From Selaginella moellendorffii (Eukaryota; Streptophyta; Lycopodiopsida; Selaginellales; Selaginellaceae): a stretch of 64,000 nucleotides of DNA. Positions 47,267 through 57,945 of this stretch are shown here, in pieces. The notes beneath the pieces are model-generated. The model was given only the letters and a program-made list of their open reading frames with translations. It was not told the DNA's origin and ran no database searches. How positions within the stretch are numbered: position 1 is the stretch's first letter; every line of letters starts with the position of its first letter. The stretch lies in NCBI RefSeq assembly GCF_000143415.4, contig NW_003314265.1, positions 2,379,439 through 2,443,438 on the forward strand. The letters run 5' to 3'. The translations under genes and the position numbers were made by a program.

Positions 47267-48456
47267 ATGGGTGAGGGAAACTTTGCAAGAGCAGTGCGTC
47301 AAAAGGTTTGTGGTGCCGGGGAGGCGAATCAAGGCCCGGAGCTTGTCAGTGTTCCCAGGCCCGGAGCAGCCGAGCCCGGGAGTGTGGTGGTGCGCATCAT
47401 TGCCAGGCCCATCCATCCCTTCGATCGCATCATCATCAAGCAGTCCTTCTCCATTGGGATCTTCGACAAGGGTGAGTTTGTTCCAGGGAGTGAAGGCTTT
47501 GGCATAGTTGAAGAGGTTGGTTTCATAGGGAAAAAGAAGAAGAAGAAATTCTGATCGTTTCCAATCTCTTGAAGGTGGGAGAAGGCGTAAGGCGTGTGAA
47601 GAAAGGGGATAGAGTGGTTCCTATATTTCTGTGGAACTATTTCTCTGCCAAACAAGGCTCTTGGCAGGATTTTGTCACTGTCTCGGAGAAAGACGTGATT
47701 TTGATGCCTCATGACATCTCCGACGAGGATGCGGCACAGCTGATTATCAATCCTTGGACGGGCTATGGTCTTCTCAAGGATATCAATGCTCCAAAAGGAA
47801 GCTACGTCCTCCAGAATGGCGCTGGCTCGGTGCTTGGAAGGTAAATCTTTAGTAGAGTCCCTACTCTCACAAACGAAACGATCTTTCACGCACTAGGATC
47901 ATTATCAAGCTTGCAAAGCACTGGGGCATCAAGACCATCAACCTTGTGAGGCGTGACGAAATCAAGGAAGAGCTCAAGAGCATCGGTGCTGACGAAGTTC
48001 TCAACGTGACAAAAGAAGGTACAATTTACCCACACCCGATAATTTCTAAGTTTGCGTGATCTTCGTGGGGAAGATGTTGCTGCTAAAGTGAAAGAACTTA
48101 CAAATGGAGCCGGAGTGGAGGGAGCGATCGACATGGTATCGGGGTCGCAAACTAAGCTCGCTGCCGCTTGCGTGAAATCCGGTGGGAAAGTCTTCACTAT
48201 CGGGAGCCTCGAATCATCGGACTCGGTGATATCGGTGAATGATCTCGCGAGAAAAGTTTCCCATTCTTTCTGGAGCTTGACAGCTGCTTCAGGGGACATG
48301 CAAGAGCTGATGGCTAAAGAGATCCCAGAGCTCTTCCAGGCAAAGATCATAGGATCGCTTCCAGTGGTGGCTAAATTTCCTCTCGAGGACTACGAGACCG
48401 CCATGGAACAGGCAGAGAAGCAGGCCAGACAGGGCAAAGTCCTCCTTGTTGGATGA
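47267..48456 (+). CDS. MECR-like enoyl reductase / quinone oxidoreductase family
   Basis: Four exons: 47267-47515, 47575-47840, 47897-48018 and 48074-48456, with GT-AG introns of 54-59 bp, giving 339 residues. Zinc-independent medium-chain reductase family, closest by eye to mitochondrial trans-2-enoyl-CoA/ACP reductase (MECR/ETR1), NADPH-dependent. The GroES-like part (1-125) has VVVRIIARPIHPFDRIIIK and GSEGFGIVEEVG. The nucleotide-binding fold has NPWTGYGLLKDINAPKGSYV then QNGAGSVLGR, where the family usually has a Gly-rich AxSGVG-type loop. NLVRRDE offers Arg residues for the NADPH phosphate. GAIDMVSGSQT and GGKVFTIG follow. No clear transit peptide is visible, so a mitochondrial role is unproven. 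The 48018/48074 splice was chosen because it restores EDVAAKVKELTNGAG in frame. Confidence 0.85.
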
Positions 48457-48530
48457 CGAAGCTTTGAAATGGTCCCGTCCCGCGAGACTTTCTCCCACTC
48501 TATAGACTGAAGAGATTTCCTACTTGAATT

Positions 48531-51022
48531 CTATCTTGGATCGATCACCGACTGTGACAGTGGAGGAAGAAAGCTCGGACTATTCCCGCTCACCACTTCC
48601 TCCGAGGCTGGCGTTGGAAACGGCGGCACAGCCACCTCCAAGTCGGGCTCCTCCAGCATTTGCACCACCCGGCTCATGCTCGGCCTGGACCTGGCGTCGA
48701 GCTGGATGCACCAAAACGCCACCTTGATCATCCGCTCGAACTCGTTCCACTCCAAGTTTTTAAGCCCCGGGTCCGCGATGGCGTGGAGCTCTCCGGCCAC
48801 GTACTTTTGAAAAGCCCACACTGGAAAGTAGCGGTTCTGGCCGATTCTCGACTTGTCGTTGCCGCTGAGCAGCTCCAGTAGCACCATGCCGTAGCTGTAG
48901 ACGTCCACTTTGGAGGTGATGGGACGGTCGCCGACCCACTCGGGTGCCATGTAGCCTCGAGTTCCTCGGATGGTGGTCACATCGAGAGCCCGTTCTTTGT
49001 CAATGAGCTTGGCCAGGCCAAAGTCCGACACCTTTGGACAGAAGTTCTCGTCGAGGAGAACGTTTTGCGGCTTGATGTCGCAGTGGAGGACGCAATCGTA
49101 GCACTCCTCGTGCAAGTACGTGATGCCCTTTGCAACACCAAGAGCAATCGAGTACCTGTAAACCAACTTAGTAGACAAACTTTGGAAAGAGCACGAACAT
49201 ACCTCGTTCCCCAGAGATCGATACACTCTTGGTCCAGTGATCCGTTGCTCAGGAACTCGTAGACGAGTAAACGATGGCTTCCCTCAGCGCAGTAGCCCAA
49301 AAGTTTCACTAAGTTGACGTGATGAACCCTTCCAAGGGTGGCGACCTCGGCTTTAAACTGTTTCTCGCCGTGGCTGGCAGCTCCTTCAAGAGTTTTTACT
49401 GCCACCACCGTCATATCCGGAAGAACACCCTTGTAAACACTTCCGAATCCACCGGCCCCGAGCTTGCAGCTAAAATGGTTTGTGGCAACTTCCAGCTGCT
49501 CGTACGAGAACCATGTCGGGCCGCGGTGATCCTTGGCGGCTTTCTTCCACATTCCACGAAGAGATCTTCGCCAGCAGAACCACGCCGACAACGCGATGCA
49601 CAAGAAACTGGCGAGCTCTCCAATTGCGATGGCAAAGACCAGTCTGTGACCCGCGTCAGAGAAGTAACTCCAGTTTCTCAAAGAATCGGGGAGTGACGGC
49701 GTATAAGCATCCAGGACCGTCACAAACACGTCCTCGGAGAAAGAAGTTGTCAATGGATCCAGTGCCGAAACTTTGAGAAGTGCGATGGAGGCCCGCTCCA
49801 TTGCCTGGACACCATTGAAGAGTCTTCCATCTTCACCACCAAGAAGACTACAACGTTTTGTTCCCGCGAGCATGTACGTAGCACCCAGGCAGCGGCAATC
49901 CTTCAAACAAGAGACCTTGCACTGCTCGAGGGAAATCGGGTCTTTGGAGAGTTGTTGCAAAAGATTTCCAACGTACATGGCCCTCTGAACTTCCACCATC
50001 TTGCTCGCAGAAGAAGTAGCGTTACCGGAAGAACAGCTGAGGGGAAATTTGCGGACGCATCCGGCCGATTCACTGGAATCCACAGCATAAAATCCCGGTG
50101 GACACGAGCAGCTCTTCCTCGGCTTGTATCCACACAAGCCAAAAGCTCCACACGTCCCAAAAACTTCACATTCGAGCAATGCCGACTGCCATACCACTCT
50201 CCACCTTTTTTCCCTGCTGCCACAGCTATAACTCCTCAACGTTCCATTTTTTTCCAGCGTGAGCCTCCGGGTCACGCTCGTATCACCGAGATCTATCGGG
50301 TACTTTTGAGCGTTGTCGAACTTGTAGCGGTACCAGGAGCTTCCGTTGGCATCGAAAAAGGCAAGATGACCATCGATGCTGAAAGTGAACTTCGGAGTAG
50401 AAGTCATTGTCGACTCTGAGGTGTTGAGCTGCTTGTTGATGATGCCCCAGTAGGAATGATTCAAGTAGTCCTGGAAGTAGAGTTCAATACCCCGTCTGTT
50501 CATGCTAAGCCGGTATTTTCCAGCGACCAAACTCGTATTTCCACGAAGTTCTTGTCCAGGAAGGAGAGTATCTGTTGGGAAGTCAAAACTTTGCCAAATC
50601 CTGTCCGAGCTACGGTCGAGCAGCACAAAGTTGCCAGTTTCTTCCAAGGACGCGGTGGCGATAGAACAATTCTCACAGCGGACAAGCCATACTGTCATGG
50701 ACTTGTCTGTAACGATGAGTCCAGTTTCTTTAAGCTCGAGCTCTCCAGTTTTGCCTACTTTGATCTTCGGTTTCTCGGTAGTGCTACCATTCTTGATGAG
50801 CGCTTCAGTGGCCTCCCATACTACTGTTCCTGTGCTTTGATGCCAGATTGCAAGAGTAAAGAGCTCACCAATCCCATCGCTTGTGTGGAATCCAAATGCA
50901 AAAGTGTTGTTAAGTGACATCCATGGTGGCTGCCTCGCACCAAGCTTGTCTCCCAGTCCAATCCCCTCGCAATTCAGCACCAGGAGCACCAGTAGAACTA
51001 GCGTCACTAGTTTTGCTGCCAT
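48531..51022 (-). CDS. G-type lectin S-receptor-like Ser/Thr kinase
   Basis: Two exons, 51022-49203 and 49155-48531 (47-bp intron), 814 residues. The start is ATG 51022; an upstream in-frame TTG at 51055 is not used. Signal peptide 1-20, bulb-lectin/S-domain about 25-165, EGF-like Cys region 295-333 (CEVFGTCGAFGLC, SCSCPPGF), PAN/apple-type Cys cluster about 333-405, membrane helix about 459-483. Kinase: GAGGFGSVYKG (532-542), Lys543, LHCDIKPQN with Asp633 (non-RD because Cys precedes Asp), DFG near 651, GTRGYMAPEW. SD2-type lectin kinases sense extracellular cues at the plasma membrane. It is head to head with a broken paralogue at 51417. Confidence 0.93.
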
Positions 51023-51416
51023 CAGGAAAAAAACTTCTTGTTCTTTCTCCTGCAAATGAAACTCACTAATTAGAAAAGAAGTGAACTCTGAAAGCTATAT
51101 CAGAACTACAATTTGACTTGGTCGATGTCAACTACAAGATATCCTCCATGATTTCTCATATCCTTCTGAGTTTTGCTACGAATTCATGGCATTAAAAACA
51201 ATTGAAAAAAAAACTGATCATACCTCACAAGAACTACTTATAATAGTAGTATCCTTAGCAAAGTCAAGGTGAAAGTAGATGACTTTCACAACGATTGACT
51301 TGGGCTTTGATCAATTCAATCCGGGAACGTAACTCCAACGAAAGAACCACATAACTTAAAAAGTCAGAACCGCAAAACAGAAGAAAAACTTAGCGAGAGC
51401 AAGCTTTGGAGAAACC
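51023..51416. promoter_or_regulatory. Divergent promoter region between two lectin kinases
   Basis: 394 bp between the two start codons. A TATA-like CTTATAATAG lies at about 51237-51246 and AT-rich tracts are near 51190-51220. Two TTGACT W-box cores (51114-51119 and 51296-51301), plus GTCAACT at about 51127, are typical of WRKY-responsive defence genes. No coding sequence. Confidence 0.4.
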
Positions 51417-53915
51417 ATGTCAGAAACAACATTCATGAAGCTACTTACTCTCATGCTGCTGCTCTCTTCGACTTACTACAGCAGAGTCCTGGCCGACTTC
51501 TTGCGCGGAAGCACTGTCACAACAGGAAGCCCTTGGAGATCGCCTGGAGGAATCTTTGGATTTGGATTCGTAATGCCTGAGTCTTCAAGCACCCGGAACT
51601 TCAATTTCGCGATCTGGTATGATATAGACCCGAAGAAGACTGTCGTCTGGATGGCAATGGCAAACGGGCAGCTGGTCCAGGTGAGTGAAAATGCCAAGCT
51701 TGAGTTGAAAGCCGAGGGAGGACTTTCCGTCACTGCTGGCAACAGCTCCGTCCCCTTCTGGCAAACCAATCCTGGACAGTGTTGTGCTGAAAGTGCTGCG
51801 CTGCTCGAGAACGGGAACTTAATTGTCCTTCGGAAAGACAAGAAAATTGCATGGCAGATCTTCGACTCTCCAACGAACAACCTTTTGCCCGAGCAGCAGC
51901 TCCGCACGCAAGGAAATCCGTCCTTGGGATACACGAGGTTGATTTCTCGTGTATCTGGAGCATACCAGCTTGTTCTCAACAGTGGTCAGGTGCTGCTCAA
52001 GAACTTAAAGCTGGAGATCCCGCAAAAGTACTGGTCTATTGCAAATCCGACACTGAACTCCACCATGACTTGCCTGGATGATGAAACCGGAGAGCACGTC
52101 TTGAACAACAACGCTTGCCAGCCCGATCGTTCTCTCAAGTTCCCGGCCGTCTTGAACTTGAGCTCTCAAGGGGTCCTTTCCTTTTACGACGCAACTGGAT
52201 AGAGCTGGATCAATGAGTTCACAAGACTACGCGCTTGATTATGACGATGCAAATGTGTTGAGGAGACTTACGCTGGACGACGATAGCAATCTCAGGATCT
52301 ACAGCTTCGGCCCGAAGAACAAGAGTGGCTCCTGGAGCATCGTCTGGCAAGCCGTCATGCACGAGTGCGACGTCTTTGGAACATGTGGACCTTTCGCTCT
52401 CTGCACCTACAGGCCCACAAAAACTTGCAGCTGTCCTCCTGGATTTCACCGAGTTGATCCAAACGACGAATCGAAGGGATGTGACTACAACATACCTCTG
52501 GGAGGTTGTCAAAACTCCTCGAACTCGGTGAAGCTCGTCCAGGTGAATCGAGCAGACTACTACTTCAACGATTACAACTTCGACTCGACCATCAAGTCGC
52601 TCGAGAAGTGCAAGGACACCTGCATGCAAGACTGTAAGTGCCTGGCAGCCGCTTACAAGTACGACGGCACGGGCTTGTGCTTCCTCAAAGGCAGCTCCAA
52701 CAAGCTCTACAACGGTAAGCAGACCTTAAACGAGATCAACATGGTGTTTATGAAGTTGTCGAGCCTGGACACATCTGCAGCCGACGACCAGCACGATCCC
52801 TTCCTCGCGGATGCAAACGCCACAGTGAGTGACCAAGTCATGCCAAAGATAAACAAACGGACAGTCTACCTCTCGCGGCACCTCCACTCCATCATTCTGT
52901 CCGTGGCCATCGTCGAGCTCGGGCTGTTTGCCACTGGAGCCGCGGTCGTGGCGGCTGTGTGGAAGAAAATCTCCGGCAAGAAATGGGAGGAGATGACGGC
53001 AGAGATCGAGGGGCTCCCGACCAAGTTCACGTATCGCCAGCTCCAGGATGCTACGGAAAACTTCTGCAACGAGTTAGGCTCGGGAGGATTCGGGAGCGTG
53101 TATAGAGGAAACATACCGGAGAAAGGTGGTATTGTGGCCGTGAAGAAGATCACCACCGTGAACCAGGCCGAGAAGCAATTCAAAGCCGAGGTGAGCACGA
53201 TTGGAAGAGTACACCACGTCAACTTGGTCCGCCTCCTCGGCTACTGCGCTTATGGAAACCGCCACCTCCTCGTCTACTAGTTCATGCCAAACGGTTCTCT
53301 CGACCACCACCTCTCGGCCTCGTCCTCGTCTGCCGCCTCGCAAGAGATCTTCTCAACCTGGGAGACACGACACTCAATCGCGCTGGGGATTGCCAAAGGA
53401 TTGACGTACCTCCACGAGAAGCGTGACGAGCGCATCGTCCACTGCGATATCAAGCCACAAAACGTGCTGCTGGACGAGAGCTTCCGGGCTGGCGAGGATG
53501 ATGAGAAAAGAATCGATGAGCATCACCACCGTGCAAGGAACCAGGGGATACCTGGCCCCGCCCCAAGGCCGACGTCTATAGCTTTGGGATGCTCCTGCTG
53601 GATACCTTGAGCGGCAAGAGGAAGGCCCTCATGGAGCTGAAGCAATACGAGAATGCGCCACTGCCACCGCCTGGCGAGTGGTATTTCCCGATCTATGCCT
53701 TCCAAAAGTACATGACCTCGGAGCTGGAGAGCATTGCCGATCCAAACCTGGCGAGCGGCAGCGTGGATTGGGAGCAATTCGAGACGGCGCTCAAGATCGC
53801 GCTGTGGTACCAGGATCCAGGATCTAGGCCAGCGATGAGCCGCGTGGTGCAGATCCTGGAGGGCAAAGCGGAGGCGCCGGCGCCGCCATTTCCAGACGCT
53901 GGCGAGGGTAATTGA
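51417..53915 (+). pseudogene. G-type lectin receptor kinase pseudogene, DFG lost
   Basis: Paralogue of the minus-strand kinase, from ATG 51417 with signal peptide and lectin domain. Breaks: TAG at 52200-52202 after YDATG, then a frame change into 52213-53280; TAG at 53278-53280 where LLVYE needs Glu (GAG to TAG); loss of about 20 bp after DESFR (about 53490), removing PKVSDFG; and a further deletion and frame change near 53560, removing sequence after GYLAP. The last part (53589-53915) keeps [11 protein letters not shown] and SRPAMSRVVQILEG. EGF, PAN and membrane segments survive in the middle. It cannot make an active kinase; a truncated lectin-only product of about 261 residues is possible. 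Confidence 0.92.
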
Positions 53916-55092
53916 AATAATAATAACTAAATTTAAAAAATTATTATGTGATATTTTTCAATTATCTTGTCTATAACCATAATCATTCACCATTGCCATT
54001 TCATAGAAAGATCATAGTGAGAGGTGTGGTACTTCATTCATGGAATAAGGTGAATGGAATAATATGAAATGGAACAAGGTAATAGAATAGATGTTTGTGA
54101 TCTTTGGCATCCTTTCATTATCTAAGTTTAAATATGGTTAAGGATATGTGATCTTAAGCCAAACCCTATATGAACTCTCTGCCAGCTCACTATTGCTGAG
54201 ATTGAAGGTATTAAGCCCTCAGAAATCTTTTTATTTCTGGAGGTTCTCAACAACCATGAAGGTTGTTATTGGCCTTTTATAAGCTTTTAAAAATGATCTA
54301 CCTGTTGAAAATAACTAGACTAAAAGGTGTTGACCAGAACTTGATCAATTACAGCATCTTTAGTGTCAAAATCCACACTATTTCCACAAACAGAATCCAA
54401 GGATACAATAGTGTGGCTACTAGAGGCGCCTAATTTATTGAGCATTGCAAGGAAGTGTGGGTGATGGAAGACTAAAGACCATTGCTTGGGAGCCCTGTGA
54501 GTGATCTTCTTTAATATACTTATTTCCTTTGACCCTTATGACCTTAAAAAACAAAAAAAAAAAAAGTTATTCTGAGAATATTCTGTTATGTAAAAGTATA
54601 AAGCTTAAAAAAGGAGATTTACATAGATTGCACAAAGACATTTACCTGGGGAAAATTGGAGTCCAACACCAAACAGTAATGAAGATCTGGGTGGGATGTT
54701 TGCCGTTACATATATACCACCTATCCAGAGGCCCATGTAGCATAATGATGGGCATCTAAATACACCATATAGCTCAAGTCAGCCACTCAAATTTCTTAAT
54801 CTAGGTGCTGACCACTATTTTAATCATTTGAACAAATATGTCTTACACAAGATTAGATACAAAGTCTAAACTTTGTACTTTCTAAAAAAGTATACTGAGA
54901 TTTTTCACTATTATTATTATTAAGTAAATTTGACCAATAAAATACAAATATAAATATAGATCCGAACACTAAAAGCAATCTAAAAACACTTCTCAAGCTC
55001 CGTAACTGTAAGGCTTGTCTAGTGGATGTGATGGTCGATCTTAGGATCTTGATTTAGTTTATGCATAAAAATGTAATAGATGTGTTTGCAGG
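53916..55092. other. Intergenic, AT-rich, nothing recognised
   Basis: No gene is supported. There is a poly-A tract at 54548-54566, and GGAATAAGGTGAATGGAATA-type short repeats at about 54040-54090. Open frames are below 80 residues without motifs. Confidence 0.5.
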
Positions 55093-56270
55093 CTAAATAT
55101 ACCTTTTCCTTATTCTCCCTTTGTGTAAAATCTGGACAGGTATAGGATGGATTTTCGCAGATTTTGATAGTGTAGTTCGTACCTTTGAAGACTTAGTCAC
55201 AATAACAAACTCCTTAGCCACAACACTAATGCAGTTTGTCTTTGTGATTGTGCACTTCAACTCTTTTGCTAACTTGATCTTCTTTTGTGCACCTTTTGAA
55301 ATGGAAGACTTGTATTGTACAGCCTTCCCATTCCTAGCTAGTCGTGTATGCTGGTCTAGTGTTGATATTGGTGGCATAGTAGTACTAACAGCAACATTTG
55401 AGGAAGTTTTTAGCTTGAAATCTACTCTCTTTAGACTTTCAATTTCTTCTTTCAAAAGATTGTAGCTTTGCTCAACTGGCCACTCCTCTAGCATAGAATC
55501 TGGCTTCAAAATAATTGAGCTGTGGATCCAGCTTGTATGAGTAACATCAATCCCACAACAGTAAATCCAGCTTGACTAGCAGCCCTTCATTCCTAGATCT
55601 CGACAGCCCCAGAAACATGGCATTGTTAAAGAACTTGAACCTGAGCACATAAATGTGAGACACTAACCTCAACTCCCAATCATTCTGGAGCAACGTGCAT
55701 TGCTCTTGGCACTGACTCTTCGAATTGCCTAGTTGATACGAGAAACTAGCTCACAAGAAATAACCTTTTCAACCTCTGGCACTGGACTTACTTGTGTAAC
55801 AACTAACACGTCCTTCACTCCATATTCCTTAGTTCTTTTCCAGTGTCATGGAACAGAATGGTAGTCAAACTCTGGACGGTGAGAGCTAGGAGTGATGTTT
55901 GGCCCATCAAATATCTGTTAACGCTTCATCCGAGCTGTTCTCATGTCCCCAAGTGGTTTATAACTTGATTCATAGGAATTCTAGCAACAACTTCCTCCAC
56001 CATCTTAGACATTAACCTTGTTGTTGGTGTTGTCCTTCTACCAACCCGCTCTCGAAGCCTGTCTAAGTTCGGACCTGTACTAGCAAACCTTGCTTCCTAT
56101 ACAGCTAAAGCTTTTGATGACTGCTCAAGAGATCTAGTGAGGTCGGAGAGCATAGCTTCATAAAGGAACACTTTTCCTTTCCCTGCTTCAAAAGCTCTCT
56201 GACTCCAATGTTTTCTCTCAGAGAGATTAATTGTTGGTGTAAGTGCTATGTCATCAAGTGGTTGATCCTA
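55093..56270 (-). pseudogene. Coding-like minus-strand stretch of unknown family
   Basis: An acceptor-like TTTTTCCTAG (complement of about 56269-56278) precedes an open run DQPLDDIALTPTINLSERKH then WSQRAFEAGKGKVFLYEAML, SDLTRSLEQSSKALAV, a TAG, then EARFASTGPNLDRLRERVG to INHLGT (stop, about 55960). After a gap of broken frames, 55509-55093 is open for 138 Lys/Thr/Ser-rich residues ending KGRIRKRYI. Codon-like continuity on one strand suggests former exons, perhaps the 3' part of the transposase-like gene at 58-61 kb or a separate gene. I do not recognise the family. The stops suggest decay. Confidence 0.35.
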
Positions 56271-56539
56271 GGAAAAATGCAACATTTGAATGTGACAAGA
56301 AAGAAAATGAGAGAAAGCTTACATAGAGAGTATAATAACCCCACTAAAACATTCAAACTTCCCACCATATGCTCTATTTCGTTAAAGTGGGATTTATTCA
56401 ATAAAATGGGACTAGGTACAAATTTTCAAGTATTTGAAAATGACGTGAAATTATATGTTTTTTGTCCAGGGGCTAGACATATCTGGGGCATGGTGACTTT
56501 ATGTCCAGATTGAGTCCATCTGGTTGTATAATAAATCTC

Positions 56540-57945
56540 ATTGTCAAGGTGAACAAGCCGAATCTGAAGCTAAAGAAGAACGATGGCATGCGCGCACACA
56601 CTATTTGTTTGTTCATTGAGTGTGTGGTGAGTTTTCCAAGATGAACGTCATTCCTATTAGCCAGACATATAACTTAATGGTGAGAACATTTAGATATTAT
56701 TCAATGTTATCTTTTTCTAACGAATCTAATTGTGAAGGTGTAGCAAGAGGCATTGCTAGTCTGGAGAAGTCATTTAACTCATTTGACCCTTAGTGTATTT
56801 TCATGAAACTAAATAACATTCATATTATTAAGGAATTTCTCTAGTACCTTTTTTTTACGACATAGAGGCTTGCATTTCTTTCAAAGGTGATTTAGTAAAA
56901 GGCCTGAGGGCACATGCCATTCTATTTCTCAGACCGGTATTAAGATATACTAGTGCAAAGGGAAAAAGGTATTTGGTGATCAAGTAAATGGCATGAGGGC
57001 ACACGCCATTATAAGCCTAAGCGCTAGTGGACACCTCCTTTTTGGTACTCTCAGCGGTACTATCATCCTTCTCTGGGTCAGTTGTTTTGCTTTGGATTGT
57101 TGTCTCTGATGTTACTGGGGCGTTCTCGATAGTTGTTAATGTTGCCGTTTGTTCAGAAAAATGATCACCTGGAGTATAGTACGGGGAGTTTGGAAGACTT
57201 ATATATTCTACATCTTCACCTATCTCCTTCTCCGTCTCCTTTTCTGCCTCACTTACAGATTTTGTGCTTGCCATGAGAACGCTCTTCACCCTAAAATATG
57301 GAGTTCGTTGTGTTATAAAAGGAAACCAACACACACGCTGCAAGGGAATGATGGTACATAAAGCACGTAAGCCCACAATATGGGTTTATGTGCCATTAAT
57401 ATGGGCCACACACCAGATTTATGCACGTGTGATTGGTAAATGCATATGTCACATCATCTTTGTTTTACCTCACACACTATATCAGGCCTAATGAACCATA
57501 TCACATGTGCGCACATGCTATATATATGGAGAAGTATTATGCAAGGATAGAAATTCAATGCATGATTGTGGAGAGCAATGGCATGAAGCCACATGCTAAA
57601 TAACATTTTAGAGAAAGAATTAAAATAAAAACATGCAAACAGTACTAAGTGGACCAAGACTTAGAAGTGCACAATTGAATGAGGTATTTCTAATAAATAC
57701 TTCACTCACCTCATATAGGAATGGCTACCACTCTCAAATGGCGTATCGCCTCATGCCATCACCTCGCAATTTGTTATAACAATCCGATGAATTCATATTC
57801 GGCTTGTTCACCTTGAACTTTAAGTAAGATTTGCTAGAACAACTAAGAATTTATACTTGTTATTTATATCATCTCACCTAGGAATGGCGTAAGGCCACAT
57901 GCCATCACGCCTCCTCTGATTCAGATTCGGATTGTTCACCTTGAA
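56540..57945. repeat. Left cluster of 22-bp palindromes and an associated inverted repeat
   Basis: Copies of ATGGCRTGNGG followed directly by CCNCAYGCCAT (22 bp, imperfect dyad) occur at 56583-56604 (degenerate), about 56899-56920 (right half best), 56988-57009, 57578-57599, 57738-57759 and 57884-57905. Three carry a longer unit: GGTGAACAAGCCGAATCTGA on the plus strand at about 56548, and its reverse complement at about 57796-57816 and 57921-57941. So the left unit faces two right units. Confidence 0.85.
57017..57274 (-). CDS. Small acidic Ser/Thr-rich open frame
   Basis: ATG 57274 to stop 57017, 85 residues: Glu-rich start (EAEKETEKEIGEDVEYISLP), then Thr/Ser-rich. It lies downstream of, and on the same strand as, the transposase-like gene, and could be a last exon or a small separate product. 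No family recognised. A palindrome copy ends 8 bp beyond its stop. Confidence 0.3.
   Translation of the reverse strand: MASTKSVSEAEKETEKEIGEDVEYISLPNSPYYTPGDHFSEQTATLTTIENAPVTSETTIQSKTTDPEKDDSTAESTKKEVSTSA

Noticed and set aside
49319-50917. Plus-strand frames of 106-155 residues within the lectin kinase
   Set aside because: Shadow frames of the conserved minus-strand gene.
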